A stretch of DNA of 64,000 nt, from NCBI RefSeq assembly GCF_029227915.1, contig NC_079888.1:8477001-8541000 (forward strand), given 5' to 3'. This DNA comes from Hydractinia symbiolongicarpus. Lineage: Eukaryota > Cnidaria > Hydrozoa > Anthoathecata > Hydractiniidae. A program made the translations under genes and the position numbers. Under the pieces are notes generated by a model. That model worked only from the letters and a program-made list of their open reading frames with translations. It was not told where the DNA came from and searched no databases. Position 1 is the stretch's first letter; the number at the start of each line of letters is the position of its first letter. Of this stretch, positions 24,601 to 36,600 are shown one piece after another.

Positions 24601-27600
24601 AATTATACGAAAAAAACATACAAACATTTTGAGATCCCTAAAGTCGGTTCGCAAAAAAATCGGCAATGTAACCAATTAAACCACCATCTAGATGTAACCT
24701 GGGAACACCATAGATCAATGACCATTGGCTTGTTCAATCGTACAGTACTGGAAAAAGGTTGTTTAACATCGCGCTTCGCGTATCGCAACGGTATTCTCGA
24801 TCCGCAATAGATGTTTTTTTCCTTTCAAATTGCATTGAGAGGGCTTCGCGATGCATTCGTCTCGATATCATTCTCGGAGCTATCGAGGCCATTAACACTT
24901 TTTCATAATAGAACTATTTTAAACATAAAAGTGTTTTTAACAATGATCGCGGATGTTTAAATATAATTATACTTCCTTTGTGTTTTATTTTTTAACTTAC
25001 ACATAACAATTGAGGGTGTGCAGCTAGCAATAATCTTCCTTTAGAAAACATTACAGAGATTGTGTGTATTTAATTAATATGAACTATATTTCCACATGTC
25101 TGGTTGATCTTACACACTTTCGATGATCTTGTTTATGCAGAAAATGTTTTTATTTTACACACATGGATTAAAAACTTTGATGAGCGAACACTTTTAAATA
25201 AATTGGTTTTTCATGATGTACCCACTGGGAAAGAGCTAACGTAACTAGTCTTTTTCTTATGATTTCTTTTTTTTTTAGATACTAAAAAAGGTCAAAAACA
25301 TTATTCGACTGATGTGTCTGCTGGGTAATACAAAAGCACAAAGATAGGCTTACTGTTTTCCTATTTATTTCGCCGGTACTAAGTTATTCACTAGGCAACC
25401 TCAAATGTACCAGGACTTTTTATATGTTAAAGGGTGACAAAGACAGATTGCAATCGGAATTGTGGAAAACATTTTTTTAGAGAAAACATATTTACATAAG
25501 AAATAATTAAAAAAAATAAACTATAAAAAAAGTTCTTTTCTTCGTGCTGCTTCATTTATGGCGTCTTTGTACTTCTTCCAAACTAAATTCTTTTCTGCAG
25601 CACCCATCACGTGAAGAGAAAAAACATATTGCTCAATTAAATTTAGTCAATTAATATCTAATTGTTTTTTTCCTTTTAAACCAGCGCAGTTTCCTTCTCT
25701 TCTTTTCTGCCTCGTGATATTTGTTTGTTATTTGCATGTGTCTCAGTAACAGAAAAAAAATACGTTGAAAAAGCAATGCGCTAGGTTTACTTCAATAAAT
25801 ACGAAAGTTAAAAAGTTTCTTATAAAAAACACATATTTAAAATAAAATAAAAGATAAAGCAGCGTTGTTTGAAACAAAAAAAACTTTCTCTTTATTCTCA
25901 TTAGCACCTACCATTGTGACACATCGAGACAGATTTTGTCACGATACTAGATTCTCGATAGATCGCGACAACTTATTTTAACTGTTTCTTATTATTATAA
26001 ACACGGTACATTGCGTATTGAGGGAGTCCGCTCACGTTGCAAGCTCGATATGTTAAACAACCTTTTTCCAGTACTGTAAATAGCCACTTTGGCCTATATG
26101 CAAACGCATATACAGAACTTTGTAATTTATATAGTTCCACCACAGCGCAGTACATGTTAGAATTTTAATTAAAAGTTGTGTTTTATTGCACTGAAAAGCT
26201 TTGTCCTAAAATTACTTTCTATGCTTTTTACACATCAATAAAAATACAACATGATTTTTTTCTTGTGCAGTACTTGTATGTATATAAAAGTTTAACTTTT
26301 GAAACTCTATTTCAGTTACAAACGTGGTTTGTCTGCTGCTGAATACGAAGCAAACTTAAAGAAAATTTATACAGTAAGAACAGTGGAGGTAAAACATTTT
26401 TCTGAACATTCAGTTGCAATATTTTTTTTTCATTTTTCTTTCTTCAGAGTACTTTTTTATTTGTAAATTTGTTTTGTCGGTAAGTAATTTGAATCCTGTT
26501 GGTAGTGTGATGTAATGTATTTGAATCCTCGGATGTTTTTTAGGGATTTTGGAGTGTCTACAACAACATACCTCTTGTTGGTGAGATTGGTCTTGGTAGC
26601 TATCATTTAATGCGAGACGAGAGGCGTCCGTTATGGTGGGTGTACTTTTCAATGATTTTGCAGTGAAGCACGATATCTGATTTTTTTAAATTAACAGCAG
26701 TCAGTGAAAAAACATATCTTCTTAGGGTAGTGGTACACAGTTGCATTAATTTAATTCGATTTATCAAATTTAACAATTGTATCATACTAACGCATGTTTT
26801 AAGCATCAACTTTAATTTCAAAAAAGTCAACAACAAAAAAACTAACAAACTGTAGGGCGCTATAAAAACAAGATAAAAAGTAGATGTGGGAAGGAACTCC
26901 CTGGAATTTTATTGCCACAAAATCTCCTTATACAAACGAAAAGAAAAAAAAAAATTTTGTTTTGACTGAAATTTATTTAGTAACGTAATTTATAGACTCT
27001 TTTACCAATGTTTTCAAAAAAAACAAAGCAAAAATCTATTTTGTATATTACCACCAAGTTTTAATGCTCTATATAATTTGGACAAATCGAGTTCCATTAA
27101 CAAATTGTGTATAACCTTACTTAGGGAAGATGAATGCAACGTTAAAGGTGGTTATTGGAAGATGAGATGCCCAAAAAACAAAACTGTGCGTTTATGTTTT
27201 CTTATCATTTCCTCATGTTTAAATGTGGGAATTAAAAAAATATATATATAATCTTGACATCAATCTTTAGAGTACTGTTTGGAAGGAGTTGCTGTTGGCA
27301 CTTATAGGAGAACAGTTTGATGGTGCTGTTGGAAAAGGTACGTTCTATATACTTTAAAGTTGAAAAATTCTTAACAAGTAATTTCGGACATTAAATTTTG
27401 ATGCAATAATGTTTGGACAAAGTTTCAAACTGAATTTTTGACTAGCCTGTGTTCTTCTTTAAAAGATTGACTTTAATAAAAAGAAAAAGTAGTTATCTTG
27501 TTAAAAATTTACAGATATTATTAAAATAAATCACAGTTGCTATTTTGGTCAAAAATACTTTGTGTATCCTTAGCGAAAAATCACCTTTCGTTACAGATAG

Positions 27601-29229
27601 AATACAGGCATTATTAAAAAATATTAATCTTAACTCCATTTCTAAAATGTTGTAAGATTATTGCTTTGCCCGAACTGAGAATTTATAAAACATTAGAGCA
27701 TAACTTTAGGATATTGGAAATGTGTTTGGGTTGGGATTTTAGGCTAGCATTTTCAGACAATTGAATTTTTAAGTAGCCATTATTTGTAACTCAAGTGTGA
27801 CAACTCGCCAATTGAAGAAAGTATATGCTACACGTCAATATAACATTTCATGGGAATAGATATTATGGTGCATAGACTATTTCTGTTTTGAAAATTTATC
27901 TGTTCCATGTTAATTGTTTTTCTTCGTGCCTAACATTGACTGCTCTAAGCCTCTGCATATAAATTTGTTTTATTAACACAATTTGGGCTCGATTATCCAA
28001 ACATTATCGTTAACTTGATCAACTAAATAAATTATCATTGACATTCCAGGAGGGTAGTTAAAAGCAAAATCGTTAATTTGACGTGTACTTTACAAGCTAT
28101 GAGTCGCCAAAGTGTTTTATCACAATAGACCTTCTGTCAACATGCCCTAAAAATTACTTTGTCACTGGTTATTTGTTTATTAGGTGATCTGATTGTTGGT
28201 GCAAGTGTTAGTGTTCGAGATAGGGATGACATCTTGCAGATTTGGAACAACGATAGCACTCAAATAAACGAGGCAAAGGTATGTTTGTAAAGTTGCACTC
28301 TGTTGTTTCATACAAGAATTATAACGAATCATATTAGTTATATTCAAGTTTGTTTTATAAGAGAAGAATCAATGAATAGTTCGAATTTATCCCCACTGGT
28401 TAAGCTCGTTGAGTCAGTGCATAAAAATATTTTAGAAATGATGAGCAACAAAATTGGCTTAAAGATGACATGTAGTACTAAATAATCCTCTGTTTGTTTA
28501 ACCGTCTGTTATCTGAATGTGCTTGTTACCTTACAGGTTTTAGATAAACTTGCAAAGATCATCCCAGACTTTGACACAACAGGCGCTTTTTATAAACGTA
28601 AGTAGCATACAGTTTATTTATGCTCAGATCTTACTAATTTATGGTAAGCTGTTTAATAGGTGTAACAATAAAGCAGTGACATGTCTGCCATTTTTAATAC
28701 GGATTCTCCGACAAGCAAAGAAGATATACAAAATAGGTCAGTTAAAATAGGATGCGTGTGACCAGGGGAGAATGGGTTGTTCGATCGCAAGTGGTTACAA
28801 TGAATTTCAGAATATATATTACACTTCTATATTTTGTAAAATTAGCTCAAAATCCTTACAGCAAAGAAAAATTATTTGTAAAAAGATTGACCAGTACCCG
28901 GTAAAAGAGCAACGGAAATTTTAATGGGAGAAAATTTCATAAGGAAAATTTTAGAACGTATTTTTCTCCCCTTAAAGTAGAGCAGGCTTAACCTGTACTG
29001 CAGGAAAAATCTTTCAAGATGGTACGTTGACTGTGAAGGGAATTCTTAAGGTAGAGTCAGGGATTTTTGCCTTTGTTTACTTTTGTTATACTAATACGTC
29101 CGTTTGTTTATTTTAGAACACCAAGCACATGAAGCGTTCGAGTTAACATCGGGAAGAAATCGCAAGTCTTCGGGTGGTGGCCAGTCGCCGTTTGGAAATC
29201 TTCGTTCAAGCCCCTTCTCGTCGAGATAA
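21619..29229 (+). CDS. EIF4E3: Eukaryotic translation initiation factor 4E type 3
   Basis: A class III member of the eIF4E family, which binds the mRNA 5' cap in the cytoplasm. Eight exons: 21619-21818, 26316-26388, 26544-26635, 27125-27185, 27271-27337, 28184-28278, 28537-28597 and 29117-29229. All phases close to give 253 residues. Diagnostic stretches are [61 protein letters not shown] and [19 protein letters not shown]; these match animal eIF4E3 much better than eIF4E1 or 4EHP. The first cap-stacking tryptophan of eIF4E1 is absent (LGSYHL here), as expected of class III; human eIF4E3 has Cys at that place and this protein has Gly. The C-terminal tail is Ser/Gly/Arg-rich. TTGCTTGCAG ends at about 21607, just before the ATG, so a 5' UTR intron is likely. 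Confidence 0.95.
21996..22625. mobile_element. Tc1/mariner-type MITE in intron 1 of eIF4E3
   Basis: About 29-bp terminal inverted repeats begin CAGTCAGGGATAACCGC, with one mismatch between the ends, and TA flanks both sides (21994-21995 and 22626-22627). The interior repeats TTAGGCTA in both orientations and encodes no transposase. Confidence 0.85.
23041..23313 (+). repeat. ~53-bp tandem repeat, five copies
   Basis: Five imperfect units, each beginning AGATCGTTTAAAAATC and containing a GATCGCCAT-like end. They begin at about 23041, 23094, 23147, 23200 and 23253, in intron 1 of eIF4E3. Confidence 0.9.
24743..26076. mobile_element. Tc1/mariner-like element remnant in intron 1 of eIF4E3
   Basis: Inverted termini CAGTACTGGAAAAAGGTTG… (28-bp match) are flanked by TA on both sides (24741-24742 and 26077-26078). 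The 1.33-kb length is that of a full Tc1/mariner element, but no transposase frame survives, so it is decayed or non-autonomous. It stops 240 bp before exon 2. Confidence 0.75.
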
Positions 29230-29850
29230 TAATTAACTCTGTTTTGTTTTTGTTTATTCGCCGTATGACGGCTGCAACACCTGCTCAAATCCAGCCTATT
29301 CATGACCTGTTCAACTACACCTCGGTCCTACTTCGTGTCAGTCTCTTTCTCTATGTTGTAACTAGGATTTTATTTTTTTGTAGAGCATTCATTCGCTATA
29401 TATGTTTGCAATGATGAAACATAATGTCTTTTTAAAATTGTAAATAAGAATTTTGTGTCCCCACTTTTAATTTTACACGAAATTTTGTTGTTAATGTTGT
29501 TGTTGTTGTTTTTTTTACACTTTTTTACTGTTGTTTTTCTGATGTCTACGTCACTTCGTCTGCCATGTTTTTATGCGTAATGTAATTATAATATGCCACT
29601 TAATTACCAGTTCCCTGTGGTTGGCAGCTGTATAACTTGTAAATTTGTAAATAAGAATTTGATATGTGTGTGACAAAAGGGCAAAAGGAAAAATTTCTTT
29701 TTTAACCGAAACAAAATATCGCTTCTCTAAATTGCGTCTGGCTTGTTGGCTGATTTTAGTGTCTCTAAAGAACGATTTAAACTTACTAACCATTCAGGGT
29801 TGGTTCCTTGCTACTCGAATTTTCCCAAATTACCTTGAGTTTTGAACTAC

Positions 29851-30160
29851 ACACGGCTTTTTATAAGAACCTGTAACATCTGCTTACTGTTCTTATTTTT
29901 TAGGCTGATATGTTCTTATTTTGTTCGTAAAAGTAAGAACACTGCTTCGGAAGTGTTTTTGTTGCTAATAGAGTTCTATAATCGTGTTGGTGATAAATCG
30001 ATAATCGGTAGCTTGAGAGATTTAAAACAGACTTATATTCTGGATTGTACTTATTTTATAGCAGTTTATTTGAGCCTAAAGCTGTTTTCATGTTGTTCTT
30101 ATTTCTCGGCAAAATCTGAGGCTGGTGTTCTTAAAACATTGTTCTTATAAGAAAGCGTGT
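29851..30160. mobile_element. 310-bp MITE with TIR ACACGNCTTTNTTATAAGAAC
   Basis: The left end ACACGGCTTTTTATAAGAAC and the reverse complement of the right end ACACGCTTTCTTATAAGAAC match at 18 of 20 positions. CTAC lies directly outside both ends (29847-29850 and 30161-30164), a possible target duplication. Several GTTCTTATTTT blocks occur inside. A related fragment with GTTCTTATTTTGTTCTTAT lies near 43820-43905. Confidence 0.7.
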
Positions 30161-30599
30161 CTACAATGACAACAACTTTGTGTTATTTTTTTGTCTTTGT
30201 TTGCGTTCATCTTTTTGTGTGATATCACTGTTCCCTCAGTTTTATCTAAATAACTTTCACGTTTCTTTTTATAACTTTACCTGTTTTTTCAATTTAGTGG
30301 TCCTAATTATTTCCCTGTGCACTGTAACGTAACTCGCTTTGACAACATCCCGGAAAACATTTTCCTTTTCTGTCATGTATTATTATAGTCAGTGAAAATA
30401 TTTTTAGCCATCTTAAAATGTTTGGTTTGTTTTTGTATTTTGTCTACTCTGATATTTAATTCCATGTTTGTTTGGTTGGTCTTGAAATTTCGCAGTTAGG
30501 CCGTTAAAATCCTCGGCAAACAAGCCAGGGTGTTTTTTAGATCGTGTTTATATGCAAAAAGCCTGAGCCAGTAAGTAGTCAAGTTCATACTTTAAGTAC

Positions 30600-31550
30600 A
30601 ATGTCAATAGTAACCGGTGCAGAAAAAAAGAAACTTGAAAAACAGATTTCGCGGATAAAAACAATCGTGTCTAAACGGGATAACTCGGTTCGTTTTTAGA
30701 AAAAATGCGCACCAGTTTGACTGCAAATTTCACGGAGATCACGGCGGGTTGACTGGCTTATTATGTAAACACATTTCGGTGCGGTCTAGTTTTGCTGCGC
30801 TGACTTGTTTAACCCGAAAACCATGCTTCATATAAACAGCTTCTAAATTCACCTCCGGGTTTGCCAGCGGAACAGGGAATAGGAAAGGACAATATTTTCA
30901 AATAATAATACCCGTATACGTCTGTCTTTCTGACACGCAAAATGGTTGCTTAGCTGCGCGGGTAGCGAGACGCACGCAATGCGGTATAAAATATTAACAA
31001 ATAATGGGGAAACCAGGGAATTTTGTTAGAGTCACTTCCTAATTTGTAAATTAATGTTAATCAGTGAGTTTGTTTCGTGTGAACTTCTGTGAAATGATCT
31101 TTCATGTGGAACATACTTGGTGAAGGAGGATTTGTTACCACTGCAATGCTTTTCGAAAATACGAAAGAATTGTTTTTACCTTCCGAAGGAAGGTTAAGGA
31201 TAATTTAGTATCTTAAAATTTAAAACCATATGAAGCGGACATTGTTTCTCATGCTCCAACTAGAAAATTGGCTCAATCTCGATTTAGGTTGTACCTGGAC
31301 GACGAAAAGCAAAAAAGGAAGTAGGAAATAGACAACTTTCCATTGTTGATGATGAAATAGCAGATTTAAAACTTTGTAATAAAGAGTTAGCTAAAAAAGC
31401 TAGTGAATTGAATGATTTGGTAAATGTTAAATCTTCTTTCTAAGGAGACAGCGCAAAGCAGAAGAGAATGAGAGGGAATTGTGTTCTACTATCGACAGTT
31501 CTCTTGGATTGTTGCATGAGAAGAGGGAATGTATAAGTAGAAAATAGAAT
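30600..31550 (+). pseudogene. Possible decayed coding fragment with coiled-coil composition
   Basis: Short frames such as TGAEKKKLEKQISRIKTIV (about 30615) and DDEIADLKLCNKELAKKASE (about 31345) look like coiled coils, but stops separate them. No family was recognised. It may be the remains of a retroelement or gene, or chance. Confidence 0.2.
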
Positions 31551-33617
31551 AGAATCCATGGTTTAATAATTTTGTTTGGACTAACAGTGAAAAAAACTCT
31601 TTTGTTATATACCTATTTGGACACTTTTTTTTTGCTTAATCTTAAAAAAAGAAACTTTGACTTTACACTTTGTTGCTTGGTTGTTCATATTCATTTTGTT
31701 TGCATTGTTTACATATAAGGTTTGGAAATACTTTTTATAGTCACACTAAAAAAAGTTACAGCTTACTGTCATGCTTTCTCACATAAAAAACAGAAAACCC
31801 TTTTATCTGTTGATTTGCCTACTGTAAACCAGCTGCATAATGTTTATAGATTGCTATAAGGACGAAACTGTTGCTATCTAATTTTTGTATTTTCTTGTTC
31901 TCCCCTTCCTTTCGGCTAGCTACATGAAATCAGAGAAAATCATGTCTTTTTTTACATTTTTAAATCAGGGAATTTGGTTTGTAAATTTGGGTGGCATTCC
32001 TGCACTGAATGTGCTTGCTAGTCTCACGAATATAACGGTGTTATGTAGCTATAAAGCATTTGCTGTAAGTTGCTTATACCGTATATTTGTGTATATTGGT
32101 GAAGTGTTTACTGTTTCGTAGAATTTCTTTAGATTTTAACCATGGCTATATTTATTGACCGGAATAGGCGAAACTATACTTTTGGTTAAAAAATACGTTT
32201 CCTTAAAAATTGACACAATCAATTTCGCTCGAAGTTTAAAACAGCAACAAAAACAAAAAACGGGTGTAATAATAATAATAATAAAAAAATCGGCAAGATT
32301 TTCAACTTCCTTTCCAAGCGTTCATTCTCGTCTTTTCGAAATTGAGGGTGGCGACGATGTGGTAAGGGTTTACAAGCGTCACATAACAAACCCTGAGATC
32401 AAGGAGGATGTACAGTTCTTATAAGTATATAAGTTACAAACCACAATCCTTCCAAATGGCAGTATTATTATTTATTTTGCAGTAACCTACATTCTCGTCC
32501 ATAGTGCACTTTGAGATTAAAACCTCCATTTTAGAGTTTATCTCAAAAAGAGCTCTGGGGTCGAGAGTAAAGTAGCTTATATAAAGTCCACAGAATACGA
32601 TCAAATAAAATTTATCAAGATATTTAATAATACGCTAGAGGTTTTCCCAGACAACCGGCTTTATTATTTTTGTTTGCGAATGCGACAGTTAAAACTTATA
32701 ACTATTCCAATGTGTCATTATCAGTTTAAATGTGAATTTCTACTCAAAAACGCAATAGAACGTTTCGGAACGGAAAAATGACGGAATTGATGGATGAAAT
32801 CTTCCGTTCCGATCCAAACTGAAAATTGAGGTTATTTCGTCAGGATAAAGCAAAAACAAAAGAATAATTACCAGATGGTTAATTATTCTTGTTTTGCTCC
32901 ATTTTGCAACTGAGTGGAAATTCAGTTTTAGTTGGGAGCCAAAAAAGTTTATGGCAGAACAAAGTTCGCGTAAAGAAAACAAAAGGCAAAAGGTAGGTAT
33001 ATATGCGGTGTTTATGTGAGCAAAGAGATCCAATTGCTAAACATAACACACAAACAAGAAAGATCAATCTTGTCCAGAACTTCCTCTTTACACGTTTTCC
33101 GCATGCAATACTATATCAGCGAGAACATCAATCCCAGGACTGGGAACGAAGTTGATCTAGCAAGTCCGGGAACGCTATTGGGTGAAAAATTTGTTGGAAA
33201 TTAAATAATAAGCACAAATCAAACAGCGTCACTCACAATTATCCCCAGTCGGATACTTTTTGTAAATTTCTACATTTCTTTGCGCATTGATGCTTTTACT
33301 ACACTTATGGCCCAACTATTACTGGGAATAATGAGCACTAGGCTGCTCCATAATTATTCTACAGTTCACATAATTTCTTGCATAAATTATCATTAACAAT
33401 TGAAAGTTTGTCGGTGTTGTTTTACAACCCCCCGCAAGAGTTTTGACGAATATTTTAATCAGGAGGTTTATTAACATTCTTTGTAATGTAGAAACAGCTG
33501 AAATAAATATATATTTTTGTGAGAACTTGAAATGTTACCAGTAATAAACCTAATAGTTACGTGTTAAAAAAGAAAGAATTAATTGAGTTAAAAAAGTTGA
33601 TTCAATTTTTTTAAATT

Positions 33618-36600
33618 ATGGAAAGTTTGTCAAGAAGTGAGTTGCATATAGAGAACACCCATCCACAGGCACAAAATGGCGGTTCTCTGGGTGAAGAAGA
33701 ACCTGGTGGAACTAATTTAAAGCTAAAAATTTCTCAGGTATTTAAATTTCTTCCTTTCATAACATTTCTCTGTCATTTAGTATGGTGTATTTTTGTGTTT
33801 TTTCCAGAATTTATAAATACTCATTGAATAAACACCCTAAAAATATGGCTTTTGTGGATCCATATTCCCCCTGTAGTCGTATTTTTTCAGGGAACTATAA
33901 ATGTATTTTGTTGTCCCCGTCGCGTGCACTTAAATTCCAGACCAGGATGTAGCTTAGATACTTATAGCAATTGATTCATTTTTTGATGGTTTTACTGGGT
34001 CTGTGAAGTTTAAAACTTTACTTTTTCTGGTCCTGTGGCAATGAAGCTATTCATCCATGACTTGTTGCTGAAAAAATGCCTACAAGAAAAACAAATTCAG
34101 CAGCTGCCCCCTTACAATATCTTGGATTTTGTCTCTAGCTGTATGCAGCAAAATCACTTTCATTTTCTAAAGATAAGTTGTGACTACCCTAGCCAGCATA
34201 AAAAAGGTGTTGCTTCTTTTTTAACCCCCAGGAGATTTTGGTAGAGCCAAATTTTAAAGTCAAGGGTTACCATCTACCTTAAAAACTTTTCTATTGTCAT
34301 AGCTAATATTCATTTAAAGTTAAACTATTACAGATTTTTATAATTGTTGTAAATAATTTGTTAAAATTTACTTAGAAATGTACCCTTTTTGCTATTTTTA
34401 TGACAGCCTTCCTCTCTGAAGCAAAAAACTTTAGCGGGTGAAAAAGATGTAAACAAATGATGTATTCGAATAAAGCAAGCATGATTATTTCAAGAATTAC
34501 TGCGTTTGTTCAAAACAAGCAGCTTTCTATTTTCCCGATCAACAAATGTCACAAGGACGTATGCTTAAACTAATTACAGATCAGCATTTTTTTAGGTTAG
34601 CCATTATGATTTTTTGGATAACACGCCATTTACGTTGTCACCTTTTCATGTATATTTAAGCCTGACATATTTCAGGCTTGTTTAGTTTTACAGAGTTTTC
34701 GCTAATATAGCTTTACTTTTATTCATTATTCTTGTGGTTCTTGTTTAATTAAAGCTTCTTCTGTGAGAGTTTGACCAAAAAAGTGTGTGTTTTGCCTCAA
34801 CTAAAAGTGGTACCATGTGACATTTCGACCAGAAGATTTCATTTTCAAATTAAAAAGATTTATAGCTAGCTTACGGCTGTATAACTTTGCCACAATTTCA
34901 AAAAACTTACCTAGAAATCTGCCTGCTATCACATAGGCCACAATTCTTGTACTAAATGATAGCCAAACTCTTGCTGCGTAACATGACACTTCACAGTATC
35001 GCCCTGCCTTAAGCGCTCATCACCTATTTTAAAAACTGTTTGCTTTATGAATGACTTGTAAATTCGCCATGCGTCGTATCAATTTGCCATATCGTTTTTT
35101 TATTATTTTTCAACAAATATCAGCATATGTTGTGAGAAGATGTCATGTTTTAATAATTTAGTACCACATAAAAAAAGTGTTAAAATCATTAAGACTTTAT
35201 GCATGGCAAACGTACAAGGCCGTCACATACTTCTTCAGTTTAATGTCTTCTTCAGTTTAAAGTATGATTTTCTTTGTGCTATGTTGGAGTATGTACTTAG
35301 TGATTGTTACACTATAGAAGTATACTATCACTAACTATGAAAAAGTAGCAGGAGATGCAATGTCACTTGTGAGGAAGCACCATCACAAAGAATTTTGAAG
35401 CTGGAAAACTTACCTGCCTGGAGAACTTATACGACCGTATGCTATCATAAAAAAAGAAAGAACAATATTTTCCTGTGCTGACATAAAATAATGTATAGAT
35501 TGTGTGAAGCTGAACTTTTGAAAATTTAGGAATGACTAATTGAATGAATTGCATTATATACTGTAAGTTGTCAAATTCATACCTTGTTTTCAGAGCCTGT
35601 TGTCTCTTTGATATTTTCAGTTGGTGAAACTTTTAAAAATTTGCCCCAGTTGTTGCTTATAAAGCTAAAAAGTATTTCGTCATATGATTAGAATATTTTA
35701 GGATATGAATTTTCTTACAATCTAAAGAAATCAATTTTGTTTTTACTTGTGGTCGTTTATTGGTGGCATTGAGAAGTTCTGTATATAAGAACTGTATATA
35801 AGGCTGTATATAACGCTGAATTTTGAAGTTCTTCAACCTCATTTGCAGCACCTGTTGTCTCTTTCTTCCAAATAGGGATGGTAAGACAAACATCACCCTG
35901 TCCAGATTTGGAAAAAGAGACGTGGTGCTGGGAATGAGTTTGGGAGCTATGTTCATATTAGTAGGCTGAAAATGCTCCAAAGAGAAAAGCAACCAGCCAG
36001 AAAACAGATTTAACAGGTTTTTTTAAAAAGATGTACTTACTTTGAAGAATATGGTGGCTAAGAATTCTAAGCTTTTTTCAGCAAGGCGTTGACCTCTCCC
36101 AAGGGCCCCTTAACTTTTGATGTTGGGATGATGTTGCCTTCTCAATATTAAAAAGTAAAAACCATCCATGGAGACAAGATTGACAAACCTTTTCTTGACA
36201 TTTGTCTCCTTTAGTTAAATATATAGTTATTAATTTTATTAAACGTGCAACAAGGTGCAAGCACAAATCTAGACTGATAAAGAATTCAGTGGCCTATCTG
36301 GGTCTTCCACAAGTCTACACAAAACGTGTAGAGGTGAAGCTTTTAGTGTGAATTAGGTAAGATATTTAAGCATGTTCTCCATGTTCTTTGACAAAAAAAT
36401 TTTTTTTTTGGAGATACTGGATCAGAAAGAAACTAATAAGTTTAGATTCATTGTCCATTCATTTTTCAATATAAAAAACGTTGTAGTTATAAACCTGCCT
36501 TAATGTGTAAGGTTGAACCACTAATCCTTCAGAGTAAATATGGTATATAAACAAAATTTATTTCCCTCTCTAAAAGTGTTTACTATATTGTTACTGATTT

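Larger units (their letters stand above)
29230..33617. other. Intergenic region between eIF4E3 and the zinc-finger gene
   Basis: Contains the eIF4E3 3' UTR, one MITE (29851-30160), a G+C-richer repeated-looking patch near 30905-30985, and a possible decayed coding fragment (30600-31550). No intact gene recognised. Confidence 0.45.

Noticed and set aside
32155-32424. 89-codon + strand frame
   Set aside because: No ATG start, low-complexity (ATA)n run inside and no recognisable motif.
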